NCBI GenBank assembly: GCA_016124535.1
Contig: WGNK01000041.1
Coordinates: 1 to 64,000, forward strand
DNA from: Azospirillum sp.
GTDB lineage: Bacteria > Pseudomonadota > Alphaproteobacteria > Azospirillales > Azospirillaceae
DNA length: 64,000 nt
Reading direction: 5' to 3'
Shown: positions 7,937-17,658 of the stretch, in pieces
How positions within the stretch are numbered: position 1 is the stretch's first letter
Layout: every line of letters begins with the position of its first letter
Program-made: the position numbers and the translations under genes
Notes under the pieces: model-generated
What the model saw: only the letters and a program-made list of their open reading frames with translations
What the model was told of the DNA's origin: nothing
Database searches by the model: none

Positions 7937-8777
7937 CGGGGGCTTGGCGCGCACGGCCCGCCGGGTCGGGCGGTTCGGCCTGCTGGCGGGATTCGTCGGC
8001 TTTCTGGCCTTTCCGTTCTATTGGATGCTGATCACCACCTTCAAGACCACCCAGGATCTGCACAACACCGAGTACAATCCTTACCTCTTCCACGATCCGC
8101 CGACGCTCGAACACCTGCGCACCCTGTTCGAGGACACCATCTTCCTGCAGTGGCTGTGGAACACCGCCTTCGTCGGCGTGCTGGTGGTCATCATCACCAT
8201 CGTGCTGGCGGTGCCGGCCGGCTATAGCCTGGCGCGCACCACCGGCCGCTGGGGTCAGACCTTGGGCGTCGGCATTTTCCTGACCTATCTGGTGCCGCCG
8301 ACCATTCTGTTTATTCCGCTCGCCCGGGTGATCGCCTGGCTCGGTCTCCAGGACTCGCTGTGGTCGCTGGTGCTGGTCTATCCCTCGATCTCGGTGCCGT
8401 TTTGCACCTGGCTGCTGATGGGCTTCTTCAAGGCGGTGCCGCGCGACCTGGAGGAGGCGGCGATGCTCGACGGCCTGTCGCGGCTGGCGGCCTTTGTCCG
8501 GGTGGTGGTCCCGGTCTCGATCGCCGGCATTCTGACCTGCGTGATCTTCACCTTCACCCTGGTGTTTCAGGAATTTGTCTACGGCGTCACCTTCATCACC
8601 GCCTCGACCAACTACACGGTCAGCGTCGGCGTGCCGACCTTTCTGGTCCGCGGCGACGTCTATTTCTGGGGCTCGATGATGGCGGCCTGTCTGATCGCCA
8701 GCCTGCCGATCGCGGTTATCTACAATCTCTTCGTCGATCGCTTCGTCGCCGGCTTCACCGCCGGTGCGGTGAAGTAG
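7866..8777 (+). CDS. ABC transporter permease (MalG type) with repeat-derived N-terminus
   Basis: Second inner-membrane permease of the sugar-type importer. The EAA loop is visible as LEEAAMLDGLSRLAAFVRVVVPV, and about six membrane segments follow the N-terminus. The conserved protein begins near GGLARTARRVGRFGLL. An ATG at 7729 (MADKSRKSRGL...), coupled to the previous stop, looks like the ancestral start, but its frame closes at 7867 inside the repeat block. The frame used by the permease has ATGs only within the 33-bp repeats (7866, 7869, 7899, 7902, 7932), each adding MTRGKAPASSM-like residues, and none has a clear ribosome binding site. The true start is uncertain; 7932 gives 281 residues. 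Confidence 0.85.
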   Translation: MMTRGKAPASSMMTRGKAPASSMTGGLARTARRVGRFGLLAGFVGFLAFPFYWMLITTFKTTQDLHNTEYNPYLFHDPPTLEHLRTLFEDTIFLQWLWNTAFVGVLVVIITIVLAVPAGYSLARTTGRWGQTLGVGIFLTYLVPPTILFIPLARVIAWLGLQDSLWSLVLVYPSISVPFCTWLLMGFFKAVPRDLEEAAMLDGLSRLAAFVRVVVPVSIAGILTCVIFTFTLVFQEFVYGVTFITASTNYTVSVGVPTFLVRGDVYFWGSMMAACLIASLPIAVIYNLFVDRFVAGFTAGAVK

Positions 8778-9543
8778 GGCCATATCCAGCCATTTATCCC
8801 TCGGCTTGGGCGATTTGCCGCAAGCGCGGAAGCTGGGCGCCTGTGGATCTTTCCGAAAAAATCCACACCCCCGGGGCCGATTCCGATCCCTGACGGTCCC
8901 ACAAAACGGCCGGCGCCCGCCGAAATCCGGGGAGATCCGAAGGCGCCAAATCAGCAGCCGGCATTGTTGGGCAATAAAAACATTAATCAAATCGCAAGAA
9001 TCATCAGAAATAAATTCAAGATGCGCCAGATATTGAGGGGAAAAAAGAGGCTGGACAACGGCAGTCCAGAAACCATATCATTTATCATCCGGATTTAGAA
9101 ATTTGCTTACGTCTTTTGCATGATCCCGACTGTAGCTTGTTTGGGTCGCGCCGTGATCCGTCCGGATTTTCTGGAAAGACTCGAATGTTTTGATTTTCTT
9201 GATATTTATCTCATAACTCCTGGCATCTGTCGTCGTCCGCATGATCGAGAATGGCGGTAGCATACGACCGAGAATATTGCAGAGTAAGATTGGGGCGGGC
9301 AGCATTGCCTTGCAATTGTGACATTGTGCTCAGGTTGTCGGCAGTCAGAACGACGACAACCCGTTAAAATTAGGTAATTATCGCTCGGTATGTGACAGAA
9401 TGAGCCAATAAAAGTGACTATTGTTGGTGAATTACCCCACTCTCAAATGAGGTAAGTCTGCTTGTTCCGGGTTATTGCTTCTACAATCTGGTACGAAAGC
9501 ATGGGTCCTGTCTGGCTGGCGCCGATAACTCGGGAAGCGGGTG
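8778..9543. other. Gene-free stretch between importer and sensor kinase
   Basis: A 766-bp interval, noticeably AT-richer from ~8960. It holds GTGGAT...ATCCAC (about 8842-8865), a hairpin CTGGAC/GTCCAG near 9052-9070, and an inverted repeat TTACCCCA/TGAGGTAA near 9431-9453 close to the kinase gene. A minus-strand frame at 9078-9305 (75 codons) resembles nothing I know. No RNA family was recognised. Confidence 0.35.
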
Positions 9544-12309
9544 ATGGCTCAAACTACGGCTTGTTTTGACCGCGGCGGCAGCGAAGCCAGGCCGTCTGAT
9601 GCGCTCGACGTCGGGGACTCGGGTGTCAGGCCGCTTTGGTTCGGTTTGCGTCTGCGGCTGATGCTGTTGGTGATTTGCGCGATATTGCCGGCTTTCGCCC
9701 TTCTTCTGGTCAGTTTTGTCGAGCACAGCCGTGACGAGGCGGTCCGGGAGACCGAGGATATCCGGCGCATCGTTTCCACTTTGGGCGGGCGTCAGGAACG
9801 TGCCATCCGCAACAGCAGGGTCTTGCTGTCCCTGTTGGCAAAGCTGGAGCCGTTCGGCGCCGGGGTCGAGAACTGTTCGGCCCGGGTGGAGCAGGCGTGG
9901 GACCTCTCTGGCGTTGATCTCAAGACCTACCCGACGCTCGAGGTGGTTGCGACCGACGGTCATGTCCTGTGCAGCACCACGCCGGTCAAAGGGCCGATCA
10001 ATTTTGCCACGGAGGACTGGTTCGTCAGCGCCTTGCGCTCCGGCAAATTCACCGTCGGCGGCTATCTGGCCGACCGGGCGTCCGGCGCGGCGGTGGTTCC
10101 GGCGGCATTGCCAGTCCTGGGTGACGATGGCGCGGTCAAATATCTCGTGGTGACCGGGGTCAGCCTGGACTGGCTGCTGGAGAGCCAGCGGACCGATTTT
10201 CCGGACGAGGCCGTCGTGGTGGTGTTCGACCAGACCGGTCTGATCCTTGCCCGCTATCCGTGGGATCGGAGCCTGTCTCAAATTGAGCGACTGCCCGAGA
10301 GCGCGCGCAATGCACTCAAAACCGGGCTGCCGGGTGGCACGTTCGCCGCCACAACCGACGACGGGATCGCCCGGCTGTTCGCCTACCAGCGGATCGGTGG
10401 GGAGGTCACGCGGGTTTTCGTCGCGGTCGGACTAGACGAGGAGGAGGTGCATCAGCTGGCCAACCGGCATCTGCGGGAAGGCCTCGGTATGCTCCTCGCG
10501 ATGGCGGCTTTCGTTTCGCTTGCAGTCTGGATCGGCGGCGGCGTCCTGATCATCCGACCGGTGCGCCGTCTGATCGTGGCGGCCGAACGGTTGGGAAGCG
10601 GTGATACCTCGGTGCGGGCCGAAATTCCGGGTCGCAGCGAAATTGGCCAGCTGGCAGACAGTTTCAACGCCATGGCCGAACTGATCCAGCGCCGCCAGGA
10701 GCAGTCGAAGGCGCTCAACCGGGCGCTGGCTAAAGAGATGAACCGGCGCCAGGCCGGGGAGGCCAAGCTGCGGATCAGCGAGGAGCGCTATCGCCTGGTC
10801 AGCGAAGCCGGCAATGAGGCGATCTGGGACCTTGATCTCGAGGAAGGCCGGATGATCTGGGCCGGCGGTGTGACCACCCTGTTCGGCTATGGCGAAGGCG
10901 AGTGCGGCACTGACCGCCAATGGTGGAGCGACCACATCGCACCGGAGCAGCGAAGCCTGGTCACGGCCGATTTACAATGCGCACTGGATGATCCGGACTG
11001 CCTGCGCTGGAACCGGGAGTTCCGTTGGCGCCGGGCCAGCGGCAGCTATGCTCATGTCGCCTGTTGTTGCTCAATCCTGCGGCGGGCGGATGGTGAGGCG
11101 GTGCGTGCGGTGGGATCCATGGCGGATATCAGCGACCTGCGGACGACCCAGGCGCAATTGGACCAGGCGCAGAAAATGGAGGCGCTGGGGCAACTCACCG
11201 GCGGCTTGGCCCATGACTTCAATAATCTCCTGGGAGTTCTGATCGGCAACCTGGATCTGCTCGACGAACATCTGGCGGGCGATCCCAAGGGGGCCTCGTT
11301 CGTCGAGCCGGCGATCGCCGCGGCGTTGCGCGGCGCAGAACTGAACCGCCAGCTGCTGGCCTTTTCCAGGCGCCAGCCGCTGCAGCCCAAGGTGGTTGTT
11401 CCCACCGACATCGTCCAATCGATGACCAAGCTGATGGCGCGTACCCTGGGCGAGCAAGTCCAGACCGCCTTGAAGATACCGCCGAACGTTTGGCCGGTAC
11501 GGATCGACGCGGCTCAGCTGGAATCCGCTTTGCTCAATCTCGCGGTCAATGCCCGTGATGCCATGCCCGGTGGCGGCGTGCTCACCATCGAAATCAAGAA
11601 CATGGTGCTGGACGAGGAATACGCCCGCCTGAATGCCGAGGTTGTTCCCGGCGACTTCGTCGCGATCTCGATGACCGATACCGGTACCGGCATGACCCCG
11701 GAAGTCGCGTCTCATGCCTTCGACCCGTTCTTCACCACCAAGAGTGCAGGCAGAGGCACCGGGCTCGGGCTCAGCATGGTCTACGGCTTCATCAAGCAAT
11801 CGGGCGGCCACATCAAGATTTACAGCGAACTGGGGCACGGCACCTCGATCAGACTCTATCTGCCGCGGGTCCTTAGTCACGGCGAAGTGGTGGACGGCTC
11901 GGTCGCAAAGACGGCTTCGGTCCCGACCGGAAGCGAACTGATCCTGGTCGTGGAAGACAATCACGACCTCCGCCGGATCACCGGTCGCCAGCTCGAGGAA
12001 CTCGGCTATCAGCCAATCGAGGCGGTCGATGGACGAAGTGCACTGGCAATACTAGCTAGCAATATTCCGGTAGATCTCTTATTTACCGACATAGTCATGC
12101 CAGGTGGAATGAGTGGTTATGAATTAGCTCGGGCGGCGCTGAAGCTCAGGCCAAATCTTAAGGTATTAATGACCTCAGGGTTTACTTCGGTCGCGGCTAC
12201 ACCCAACGGACCGGTTATTACGTCAACCTTGCTGCTGACCAAACCCTATCGTAAAATGGACCTCGCGCGCTCCGTGCGCGAGGCGATCGACAGCGCTGTG
12301 GAGGCATGA
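9544..12309 (+). CDS. Hybrid sensor histidine kinase
   Basis: A 921-residue membrane sensor. Two membrane helices (about 36-58 and 312-335) enclose a periplasmic Cache-like domain; then HAMP (~335-390), a PAS domain (~415-540), the phosphoacceptor segment GGLAHDFNNLLGVLIGNL with its His, an HATPase domain (NLAVNARDAMPGG as N-box; GTGLGLSMVYGFI as G-box), and a C-terminal receiver with phosphoacceptor Asp in LLFTDIVMPGG. It overlaps the receiver gene downstream by 4 bp, so the two form a phosphorelay operon. The signal is unknown. GTG at 9541 is an alternative start one codon earlier. Confidence 0.93.
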   Translation: MAQTTACFDRGGSEARPSDALDVGDSGVRPLWFGLRLRLMLLVICAILPAFALLLVSFVEHSRDEAVRETEDIRRIVSTLGGRQERAIRNSRVLLSLLAKLEPFGAGVENCSARVEQAWDLSGVDLKTYPTLEVVATDGHVLCSTTPVKGPINFATEDWFVSALRSGKFTVGGYLADRASGAAVVPAALPVLGDDGAVKYLVVTGVSLDWLLESQRTDFPDEAVVVVFDQTGLILARYPWDRSLSQIERLPESARNALKTGLPGGTFAATTDDGIARLFAYQRIGGEVTRVFVAVGLDEEEVHQLANRHLREGLGMLLAMAAFVSLAVWIGGGVLIIRPVRRLIVAAERLGSGDTSVRAEIPGRSEIGQLADSFNAMAELIQRRQEQSKALNRALAKEMNRRQAGEAKLRISEERYRLVSEAGNEAIWDLDLEEGRMIWAGGVTTLFGYGEGECGTDRQWWSDHIAPEQRSLVTADLQCALDDPDCLRWNREFRWRRASGSYAHVACCCSILRRADGEAVRAVGSMADISDLRTTQAQLDQAQKMEALGQLTGGLAHDFNNLLGVLIGNLDLLDEHLAGDPKGASFVEPAIAAALRGAELNRQLLAFSRRQPLQPKVVVPTDIVQSMTKLMARTLGEQVQTALKIPPNVWPVRIDAAQLESALLNLAVNARDAMPGGGVLTIEIKNMVLDEEYARLNAEVVPGDFVAISMTDTGTGMTPEVASHAFDPFFTTKSAGRGTGLGLSMVYGFIKQSGGHIKIYSELGHGTSIRLYLPRVLSHGEVVDGSVAKTASVPTGSELILVVEDNHDLRRITGRQLEELGYQPIEAVDGRSALAILASNIPVDLLFTDIVMPGGMSGYELARAALKLRPNLKVLMTSGFTSVAATPNGPVITSTLLLTKPYRKMDLARSVREAIDSAVEA

Positions 12310-12689
12310 TGTCCGGCAACAGGCTCCTGGTAGTCGATGATCAGCCGGCATTCGGGGAAGTCGCGGCTGCGGTTGGTACCAAATCAGGCTACGACGTCAA
12401 GGTGACCTCGGATGCCCAAGAGTTCAGACAGACCCTGTCCGATTGGCGCCCGACCGTGATCCTTCTGGATCTCCAGATGCCCGAGCGGGATGGTATCGAA
12501 TTGCTGCGGGATCTGGCCGAGGTATCGAGCGCCGCCGCGATCCTGATCACCAGCGGCGCCGACGACAGCATTCTCAATGCTGCTCAACGTCTGGGAGTGG
12601 CCTACGGCTTAACCATTGCCGGTGCCTTGCAGAAACCGGTGCGCGCCGCTCTCCTGCGCAACACCCTCGACCGGCTGAAACAGGCGTAA
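12306..12689 (+). CDS. Single-domain response regulator
   Basis: A 127-residue CheY-like receiver: acidic pair in LLVVDDQPAF, phosphoacceptor Asp in VILLDLQMPERDG, Thr/Ser in ILITSGADD and Lys in ALQKPV. It has no output domain, so it would pass or drain phosphate or bind a partner. Its ATG overlaps the stop of the hybrid kinase gene (ATGATG), indicating translational coupling and a shared phosphorelay. Confidence 0.92.
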   Translation: MMSGNRLLVVDDQPAFGEVAAAVGTKSGYDVKVTSDAQEFRQTLSDWRPTVILLDLQMPERDGIELLRDLAEVSSAAAILITSGADDSILNAAQRLGVAYGLTIAGALQKPVRAALLRNTLDRLKQA

Positions 12690-12915
12690 GTCCGGCGGCA
12701 AGCCCGGATGTCACGCTTTCGAATCCGGTTGTACATGACCCCAAGGCTGGAGGGGACGTATCGAGATAAAAAGCGCATTGTCGCTTGAATTCGTCGGGGG
12801 CGGGTTAGATAGTTTCGGAGATCAATTTGCGACACACATGCGACGGATCTGGCTCTGTAGGGATTGGAACCTGAGGCTTAGCCATCGCCGCTTCGGCAGG
12901 GGGACGGGCGGCTGA

Positions 12916-14358
12916 ATGGAAGGCTCTTGCGCACTTATCGTTGGCGATCGGAAGCCCTTGATGTCCAACGACGAAACCGGAACCGTTGCACTTTCCGGCC
13001 AATGCCCGCTCGTCGCAACGCTGCCGGTGTCGGCACAGTGCGATCCTGAATTCTGCCAAAAGGCACTGAACCTGCTGCCGCTGGAGTTCTGTTCCCGGCT
13101 GGACGGTCTGACGGTTTTGCCCAATCGGCGGGCATTTCTGATCGCGCTGGACCAGGCGATGGCCGAGCGGCCCCTGCAACTGGTACTTCTGGATATTGAT
13201 CGGTTCGGGGATCTGAATGCCTGTTTCGGCATGGCGGTCGGCGATCGTCTGCTGACCGAGGTCGGCGGGCGCCTGGCCTCGTTACAGTCGCCAGATCGGC
13301 TGGTCGCGTGCCTGGGAGGGGATATGTTTGCCACGGTCGAGCCCTTGGCGCCGGCCGGACCGGCAATTCCGGTCCTGGTCGATAAACTGAGCGAGTTGTT
13401 GACGAGTGCGATCGATATCGACGACACCAGTTACTTCCTGACCAGCAGTTTTGGTTTGGCGCAATCGCCGAAAGATGGAGCCACCGCGTCGGCTTTGCTC
13501 GAAGCTGCCGAAGCCGCGTTGGCCGAGGGCAAGCGCTGGGGCCGTGGCAGTGCCGTGACATTTCGCCCGGAATTCGTTCGTGACCGCGGGCGCGCCGCAT
13601 GGCTGGCGCAGGGGCTGCAACGGGCTTTGGAGGGGGATCGCCTTCAGGTCGTCTATCAGCCGCAAATCGAATTGCGCGACAGTTCGATCTTCGGTTTCGA
13701 AGCCCTGGTGCGCTGGACCGACGAGGCTGGCCAGGCGGTGTCTCCCACCGATTTCATCCCGGTCGCCGAGCAGACCGGGCTGATCACTCGGCTGGGCGCC
13801 GTCGTGATGACCAAGGCGTGCCAGTTCGGCGCCGAGATTCGCCGGAAAACCGGACGTCCGCTCACCATCGCGGTCAATGTTTCCGCAGTTCAACTGCATC
13901 GCCATGATTTCCTGGCGACCGTCGAGCGTGCGCTCAAAGTGGCGGGTCTGCCCCCGGAAGCCCTGGAAATCGAGCTGACCGAACGAGCCCTGCTCGAAGC
14001 TAACCGCGATGCGGTCGCGGTGCTGGCGGAACTCCGGCGGTGGGGGGTGGTGGTCAGCCTCGACGATTTTGGCACCGGCTATTCCTCGTTGGGCTGCCTG
14101 ACCTCGTTGCCGATCGACCGCATCAAGCTCGACCGTAGCTTCATCGAACAATTGCCCCGCGATTTTCGCAGCGTCGAAGTCGTGCTCGCCGTGCTGCGGC
14201 TTGCGCGCTCGCTGTCGATTGATTCCCTGGCCGAAGGGATCGAAGGCGCCGAACAGGCGGAATTTCTCCGCCGCTGCGGCTGCCGGCGTGCCCAGGGCTA
14301 TCATTTTGGCCGGCCCGAACCGGCCGAAGCGTTTTTGTCCGGCCAGATCCGCTTCTGA
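12916..14358 (+). CDS. Degenerate GGDEF - active EAL protein (c-di-GMP phosphodiesterase)
   Basis: A 480-residue soluble protein with a GGDEF domain (~65-215) and an EAL domain (~230-475). The diguanylate cyclase signature is altered to GGDMF (134-138), so synthesis of c-di-GMP is unlikely. The EAL residues are intact: E262-A-L, N321, ELTE (353-356), DDFGTG (383-388), K404, E440 and Q460, so c-di-GMP hydrolysis is predicted, with the GGDEF part perhaps a GTP sensor. No membrane segment or input domain is seen in the first 60 residues. It sits between a phosphorelay operon and trpB, all on the plus strand. ATG 12961 is an alternative start. Confidence 0.92.
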   Translation: MEGSCALIVGDRKPLMSNDETGTVALSGQCPLVATLPVSAQCDPEFCQKALNLLPLEFCSRLDGLTVLPNRRAFLIALDQAMAERPLQLVLLDIDRFGDLNACFGMAVGDRLLTEVGGRLASLQSPDRLVACLGGDMFATVEPLAPAGPAIPVLVDKLSELLTSAIDIDDTSYFLTSSFGLAQSPKDGATASALLEAAEAALAEGKRWGRGSAVTFRPEFVRDRGRAAWLAQGLQRALEGDRLQVVYQPQIELRDSSIFGFEALVRWTDEAGQAVSPTDFIPVAEQTGLITRLGAVVMTKACQFGAEIRRKTGRPLTIAVNVSAVQLHRHDFLATVERALKVAGLPPEALEIELTERALLEANRDAVAVLAELRRWGVVVSLDDFGTGYSSLGCLTSLPIDRIKLDRSFIEQLPRDFRSVEVVLAVLRLARSLSIDSLAEGIEGAEQAEFLRRCGCRRAQGYHFGRPEPAEAFLSGQIRF

Positions 14359-14488
14359 ACCGGCGGTCGGGGTCGCCGCGATCGATTGCCGCGTTCGGGC
14401 GGCGGCGGCTTCCGCTTGGAAACCGCAAGGGCAGTCGCTATGGTGCCGGCCTTGAAGTCGGAAGACGGGGAAGGACGGCCGGCGCGTC

Positions 14489-15700
14489 ATGCCACAATTG
14501 AATACCTACCGGGGCGGACCCGACGAGCGTGGCCATTTCGGGCTCTATGGCGGTCGTTTCGTCGCCGAGACCCTGATGCCGTTGGTGCTCGAGGTTGAAC
14601 GCGCCTATCGCGCCGCCAAGGCGGATCCGACCTTCAAAGCGGAACTGGACTACTACCTCGCCCACGATGTCGGCCGTCCCAGCCCGCTCTATCTGGCCGA
14701 GCGGCTGACCGAGGAACTGGGTGGCGCGCGAATCTACTTCAAGCGCGACGAGCTCAACCACACCGGCGCCCACAAGATCAACAACTGCCTGGGCCACGTG
14801 CTGCTGGCCAAGCGTATGGGCAAGCCGCGGATCATCGCCGAGCCCGGCGCCGGCCAGCATGGCGTCGCCACCGCCACGGTGTGTGCGTTGTTCGGGCTGG
14901 AATGCAAAGTCTATATGGGCGAAGTCGATATCGAGCGACAGCAGCCCAATGTCTTCCGCATGAAGCTGCTCGGCGCCGAGGTCGTGCCGGTCAAGTCCGG
15001 CTCGCGCACCCTGAAGGACGCCATGAACGAGGCGTTGCGCGACTGGGTGACCAATGTCGATAACACCTATTACATGATTGGCACGGTCGCCGGCCCGCAT
15101 CCCTATCCGACCATGGTGCGCGACTTCCAGTCGGTGATCGGGGAAGAGGTGCGCGACCAGATCATGGCCGCCGAGGGCCGCTTGCCCGATACCCTGGTTG
15201 CTTGCATCGGCGGCGGCTCCAACGCCATGGGCCTGTTCCACGACTTCCTGGACGAGCCGACGGTATCCCTGATCGGAGTCGAGGCCGCCGGCCATGGCAT
15301 CGAGACCGGCAAGCATGCCGCCTCGCTGGCCGGAGGCGTGCCAGGCGTGCTCCACGGCAACCGGACCTACCTGCTCCAGGACGATGACGGCCAGATTCTC
15401 GAAGGCGAGTCGATCTCGGCCGGGCTCGACTATCCCGGCATCGGACCCGAGCACGCCTGGCTGCACGACATCGGCCGGGTCCGCTATGTCTCGGCAACCG
15501 ATCGCGAGGCGCTGGAAGCCTTCAAGCGTTGCGCGGCCGCCGAGGGCATTCTGCCGGCGCTGGAACCGGCCCATGCCCTGGCCCATGTCATCCGCATCTC
15601 AGGGTCGCTGCCCAAGCAACATCTGCTGGTGATGAATTTGTGCGGCCGCGGCGACAAGGACATCTTTACCGTCGCCAATGCCCTGGGAGTGTCGCTGTGA
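14489..15700 (+). CDS. trpB: Tryptophan synthase beta chain
   Basis: A 403-residue PLP enzyme joining indole and L-serine to make tryptophan. The PLP lysine is K96 in HTGAHKINN; the phosphate-binding glycine loop is GGGSNAMG near residue 240; the length is normal. The stop codon overlaps the GTG start of trpA (GTGA), so alpha and beta chains are made in a coupled manner and form the alpha2-beta2 channelling complex. trpF, which precedes trpB in many relatives, is absent; a GGDEF-EAL gene is there instead. Confidence 0.98.
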   Translation: MPQLNTYRGGPDERGHFGLYGGRFVAETLMPLVLEVERAYRAAKADPTFKAELDYYLAHDVGRPSPLYLAERLTEELGGARIYFKRDELNHTGAHKINNCLGHVLLAKRMGKPRIIAEPGAGQHGVATATVCALFGLECKVYMGEVDIERQQPNVFRMKLLGAEVVPVKSGSRTLKDAMNEALRDWVTNVDNTYYMIGTVAGPHPYPTMVRDFQSVIGEEVRDQIMAAEGRLPDTLVACIGGGSNAMGLFHDFLDEPTVSLIGVEAAGHGIETGKHAASLAGGVPGVLHGNRTYLLQDDDGQILEGESISAGLDYPGIGPEHAWLHDIGRVRYVSATDREALEAFKRCAAAEGILPALEPAHALAHVIRISGSLPKQHLLVMNLCGRGDKDIFTVANALGVSL

Positions 15701-16563
15701 CCATCGCCTTGGTTCCCCCGGCCGAGCCCGCCGCACCGGAAGACGGGCGTCTCACCCGTCGCTTCGCCGAGTTGAAGACGGCGGGACGCGGTGGCTTGGT
15801 GACTTTCGTCACCGCTGGCGATCCCGATCATGACACCTGCCTGGCGCTGCTCCAGGCGCTGCCCGGTGCCGGTGCTGATCTGATCGAGCTCGGCATGCCG
15901 TTCACCGATCCGATGGCGGATGGTCCGGCGATCCAGGCGGCGTCGCTGCGCGCGCTGAAATCGGGTGCGCGCATGACCCGGACCTTGGACCTGGTCCGGG
16001 CATTTCGCGCCGGCGACCGGGCCACACCCTTGATCCTGATGGGCTATTTTAATCCGATCTATCGCTATGGCAGCGAGCGCTTCATCGAGGATGCCGCCGC
16101 CGCCGGGGTCGATGGCGTGATCGTGGTCGATCTGCCGCCCGAGGAGGACGAGGAGCTCTGCCTGCCGGCGCTTGAAAGCGGCCTCAGCTTCATCCGCCTG
16201 ACCACGCCGACCACCGATGACCGCCGTCTGGGCGTGGTGCTGCGCCACACCGGCGGTTTCGTCTATTATGTCTCGATCACCGGGATTACCGGTGCCGGTG
16301 CGGCGACCGAAGAGGCGATTGCCGCGGCGGTGCAGCGTCTGCGCCGCCATACTGACCTGCCGGTCGCGGTCGGCTTCGGCATCCGCACCCCCGATCAGGC
16401 CGGTGCCGTGGCGCGGGTTGCCGACGCCGCGGTGGTCGGCTCGGCGATCGTCGCCCGCATCGCCGCCAATCTCGACGCCGAGGGCAGGGCGACCCCGGAG
16501 CTGCTCGACGACGTGCTGGGATTTGTCCGCGCATTGGCCGCCGGCGTGCGTGGCCATCTCTGA
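15697..16563 (+). CDS. trpA: Tryptophan synthase alpha chain
   Basis: A 288-residue TIM-barrel enzyme that splits indole-3-glycerol phosphate to indole and glyceraldehyde 3-phosphate. The catalytic pair is E64 and D75 in ELGMPFTDPMADGP, and the phosphate-site strand VSITGITGAG is present. The GTG start overlaps the trpB stop by 4 bp; in-frame codons further upstream lie within trpB. The same trpB-trpA-accD-folC order occurs in many alphaproteobacteria. Confidence 0.97.
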   Translation: MTIALVPPAEPAAPEDGRLTRRFAELKTAGRGGLVTFVTAGDPDHDTCLALLQALPGAGADLIELGMPFTDPMADGPAIQAASLRALKSGARMTRTLDLVRAFRAGDRATPLILMGYFNPIYRYGSERFIEDAAAAGVDGVIVVDLPPEEDEELCLPALESGLSFIRLTTPTTDDRRLGVVLRHTGGFVYYVSITGITGAGAATEEAIAAAVQRLRRHTDLPVAVGFGIRTPDQAGAVARVADAAVVGSAIVARIAANLDAEGRATPELLDDVLGFVRALAAGVRGHL

Positions 16564-16680
16564 CCCCAAGGGTCGGGCGAGTTCGCCGCAGCCTTACTTG
16601 AGGCTGTCTTTCTCGGTGCGGCGGCGCTATTTTGCCGGCCGTCGCATCCCCTTCGACCGAGATCGCCGCAGGGTACCTCC

Positions 16681-17658
16681 ATGAACTGGCTCAGCAACTA
16701 CGTCCGGCCGAAGATTCGCGCCCTGGTCGCGCCGCGCGAGGTGCCGGAGAACCTTTGGCACAAATGCCCAAGCTGCGATCAGATGATCTTCCACCGCGAT
16801 CTGGAAGAGAATCTGCACGTCTGCCAGCATTGCGGCTTCCATATGCGGCTCGACCCCTTGAAGCGCCTGGCGATGCTGTTCGACGATGGCAAGTACGAGA
16901 CCATCGAGCTGCCCAAGGCGCCGATCGACCCGCTGAAGTTTCGCGACCAGAAGCGTTATGTCGACCGCCTGAAGGAAGCCCAGGCCAAGAGCGGCAATGC
17001 CGATGCAATCATGGTCGCGTTCGGCCGGATGAATGGCATGGAGGTGGTGATCGCCGCCTTCGACTTCCGCTTCATGGGCGGCTCGATGGGCGTCGCGGTC
17101 GGCGAGGGCATGCTGGCGGCTGCCAAGCTGGCGGTGCTCCAGGACGCCCCTCTGGTGGTGGTGCCGGCCTCGGGTGGTGCCCGCATGCAGGAGGGCATTC
17201 TGTCCTTGATGCAGATGCCGCGTACGGTGATTGCAGTCGAGCAGGTCAAGGAGGCCGGTCTGCCCTATATCGTCGTCCTGACCGACCCGACGACCGGCGG
17301 CGTCACCGCGTCCTTCGCCATGCTGGGCGACATCCAGATCGCCGAAAAGGGCGCCCAGATCGGCTTTGCCGGTGCGCGGGTGATCGAGGATACCATCCGG
17401 GAGACCTTGCCGGAGGGATTTCAGCGCTCCGAATATCTGCTCGAGCACGGCATGGTCGATATGGTGGTCCACCGCAAGGACCTGCGGCCGGCCCTGGTCC
17501 GTCTGCTCGGCCTGTTGCGCTATCGGACGCCGGCGGCGGAAGTGGTGTCGCTGCCCAATCCCGATCATGAAATTCCCAAACTCGGCTTCGAGACCGCCGC
17601 CGGTCCGACGCCGACGAGTACCGCCGGTGACCCGCACAGCAGCCGTCCGGAGCCTTGA
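16681..17658 (+). CDS. accD: Acetyl-CoA carboxylase carboxyltransferase beta subunit
   Basis: A 325-residue subunit of the first enzyme of fatty acid synthesis; with AccA it moves the carboxyl group from biotin to acetyl-CoA, giving malonyl-CoA. The N-terminal zinc ribbon is intact (C29, C32, C48, C51), followed by the crotonase-like carboxyltransferase core (MGGSMGVAVGEGM, PASGGARMQEG, TTGGVTASFAMLGD). Length is normal. Its 3' end overlaps the probable GTG start of folC by about 30 bp. Confidence 0.98.
   Translation: MNWLSNYVRPKIRALVAPREVPENLWHKCPSCDQMIFHRDLEENLHVCQHCGFHMRLDPLKRLAMLFDDGKYETIELPKAPIDPLKFRDQKRYVDRLKEAQAKSGNADAIMVAFGRMNGMEVVIAAFDFRFMGGSMGVAVGEGMLAAAKLAVLQDAPLVVVPASGGARMQEGILSLMQMPRTVIAVEQVKEAGLPYIVVLTDPTTGGVTASFAMLGDIQIAEKGAQIGFAGARVIEDTIRETLPEGFQRSEYLLEHGMVDMVVHRKDLRPALVRLLGLLRYRTPAAEVVSLPNPDHEIPKLGFETAAGPTPTSTAGDPHSSRPEP

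Noticed and set aside
9078..9305. 75-codon minus-strand frame in an AT-rich gap
   Set aside because: Weak ribosome binding site and no recognisable features; kept only as a remark in the gap entry.
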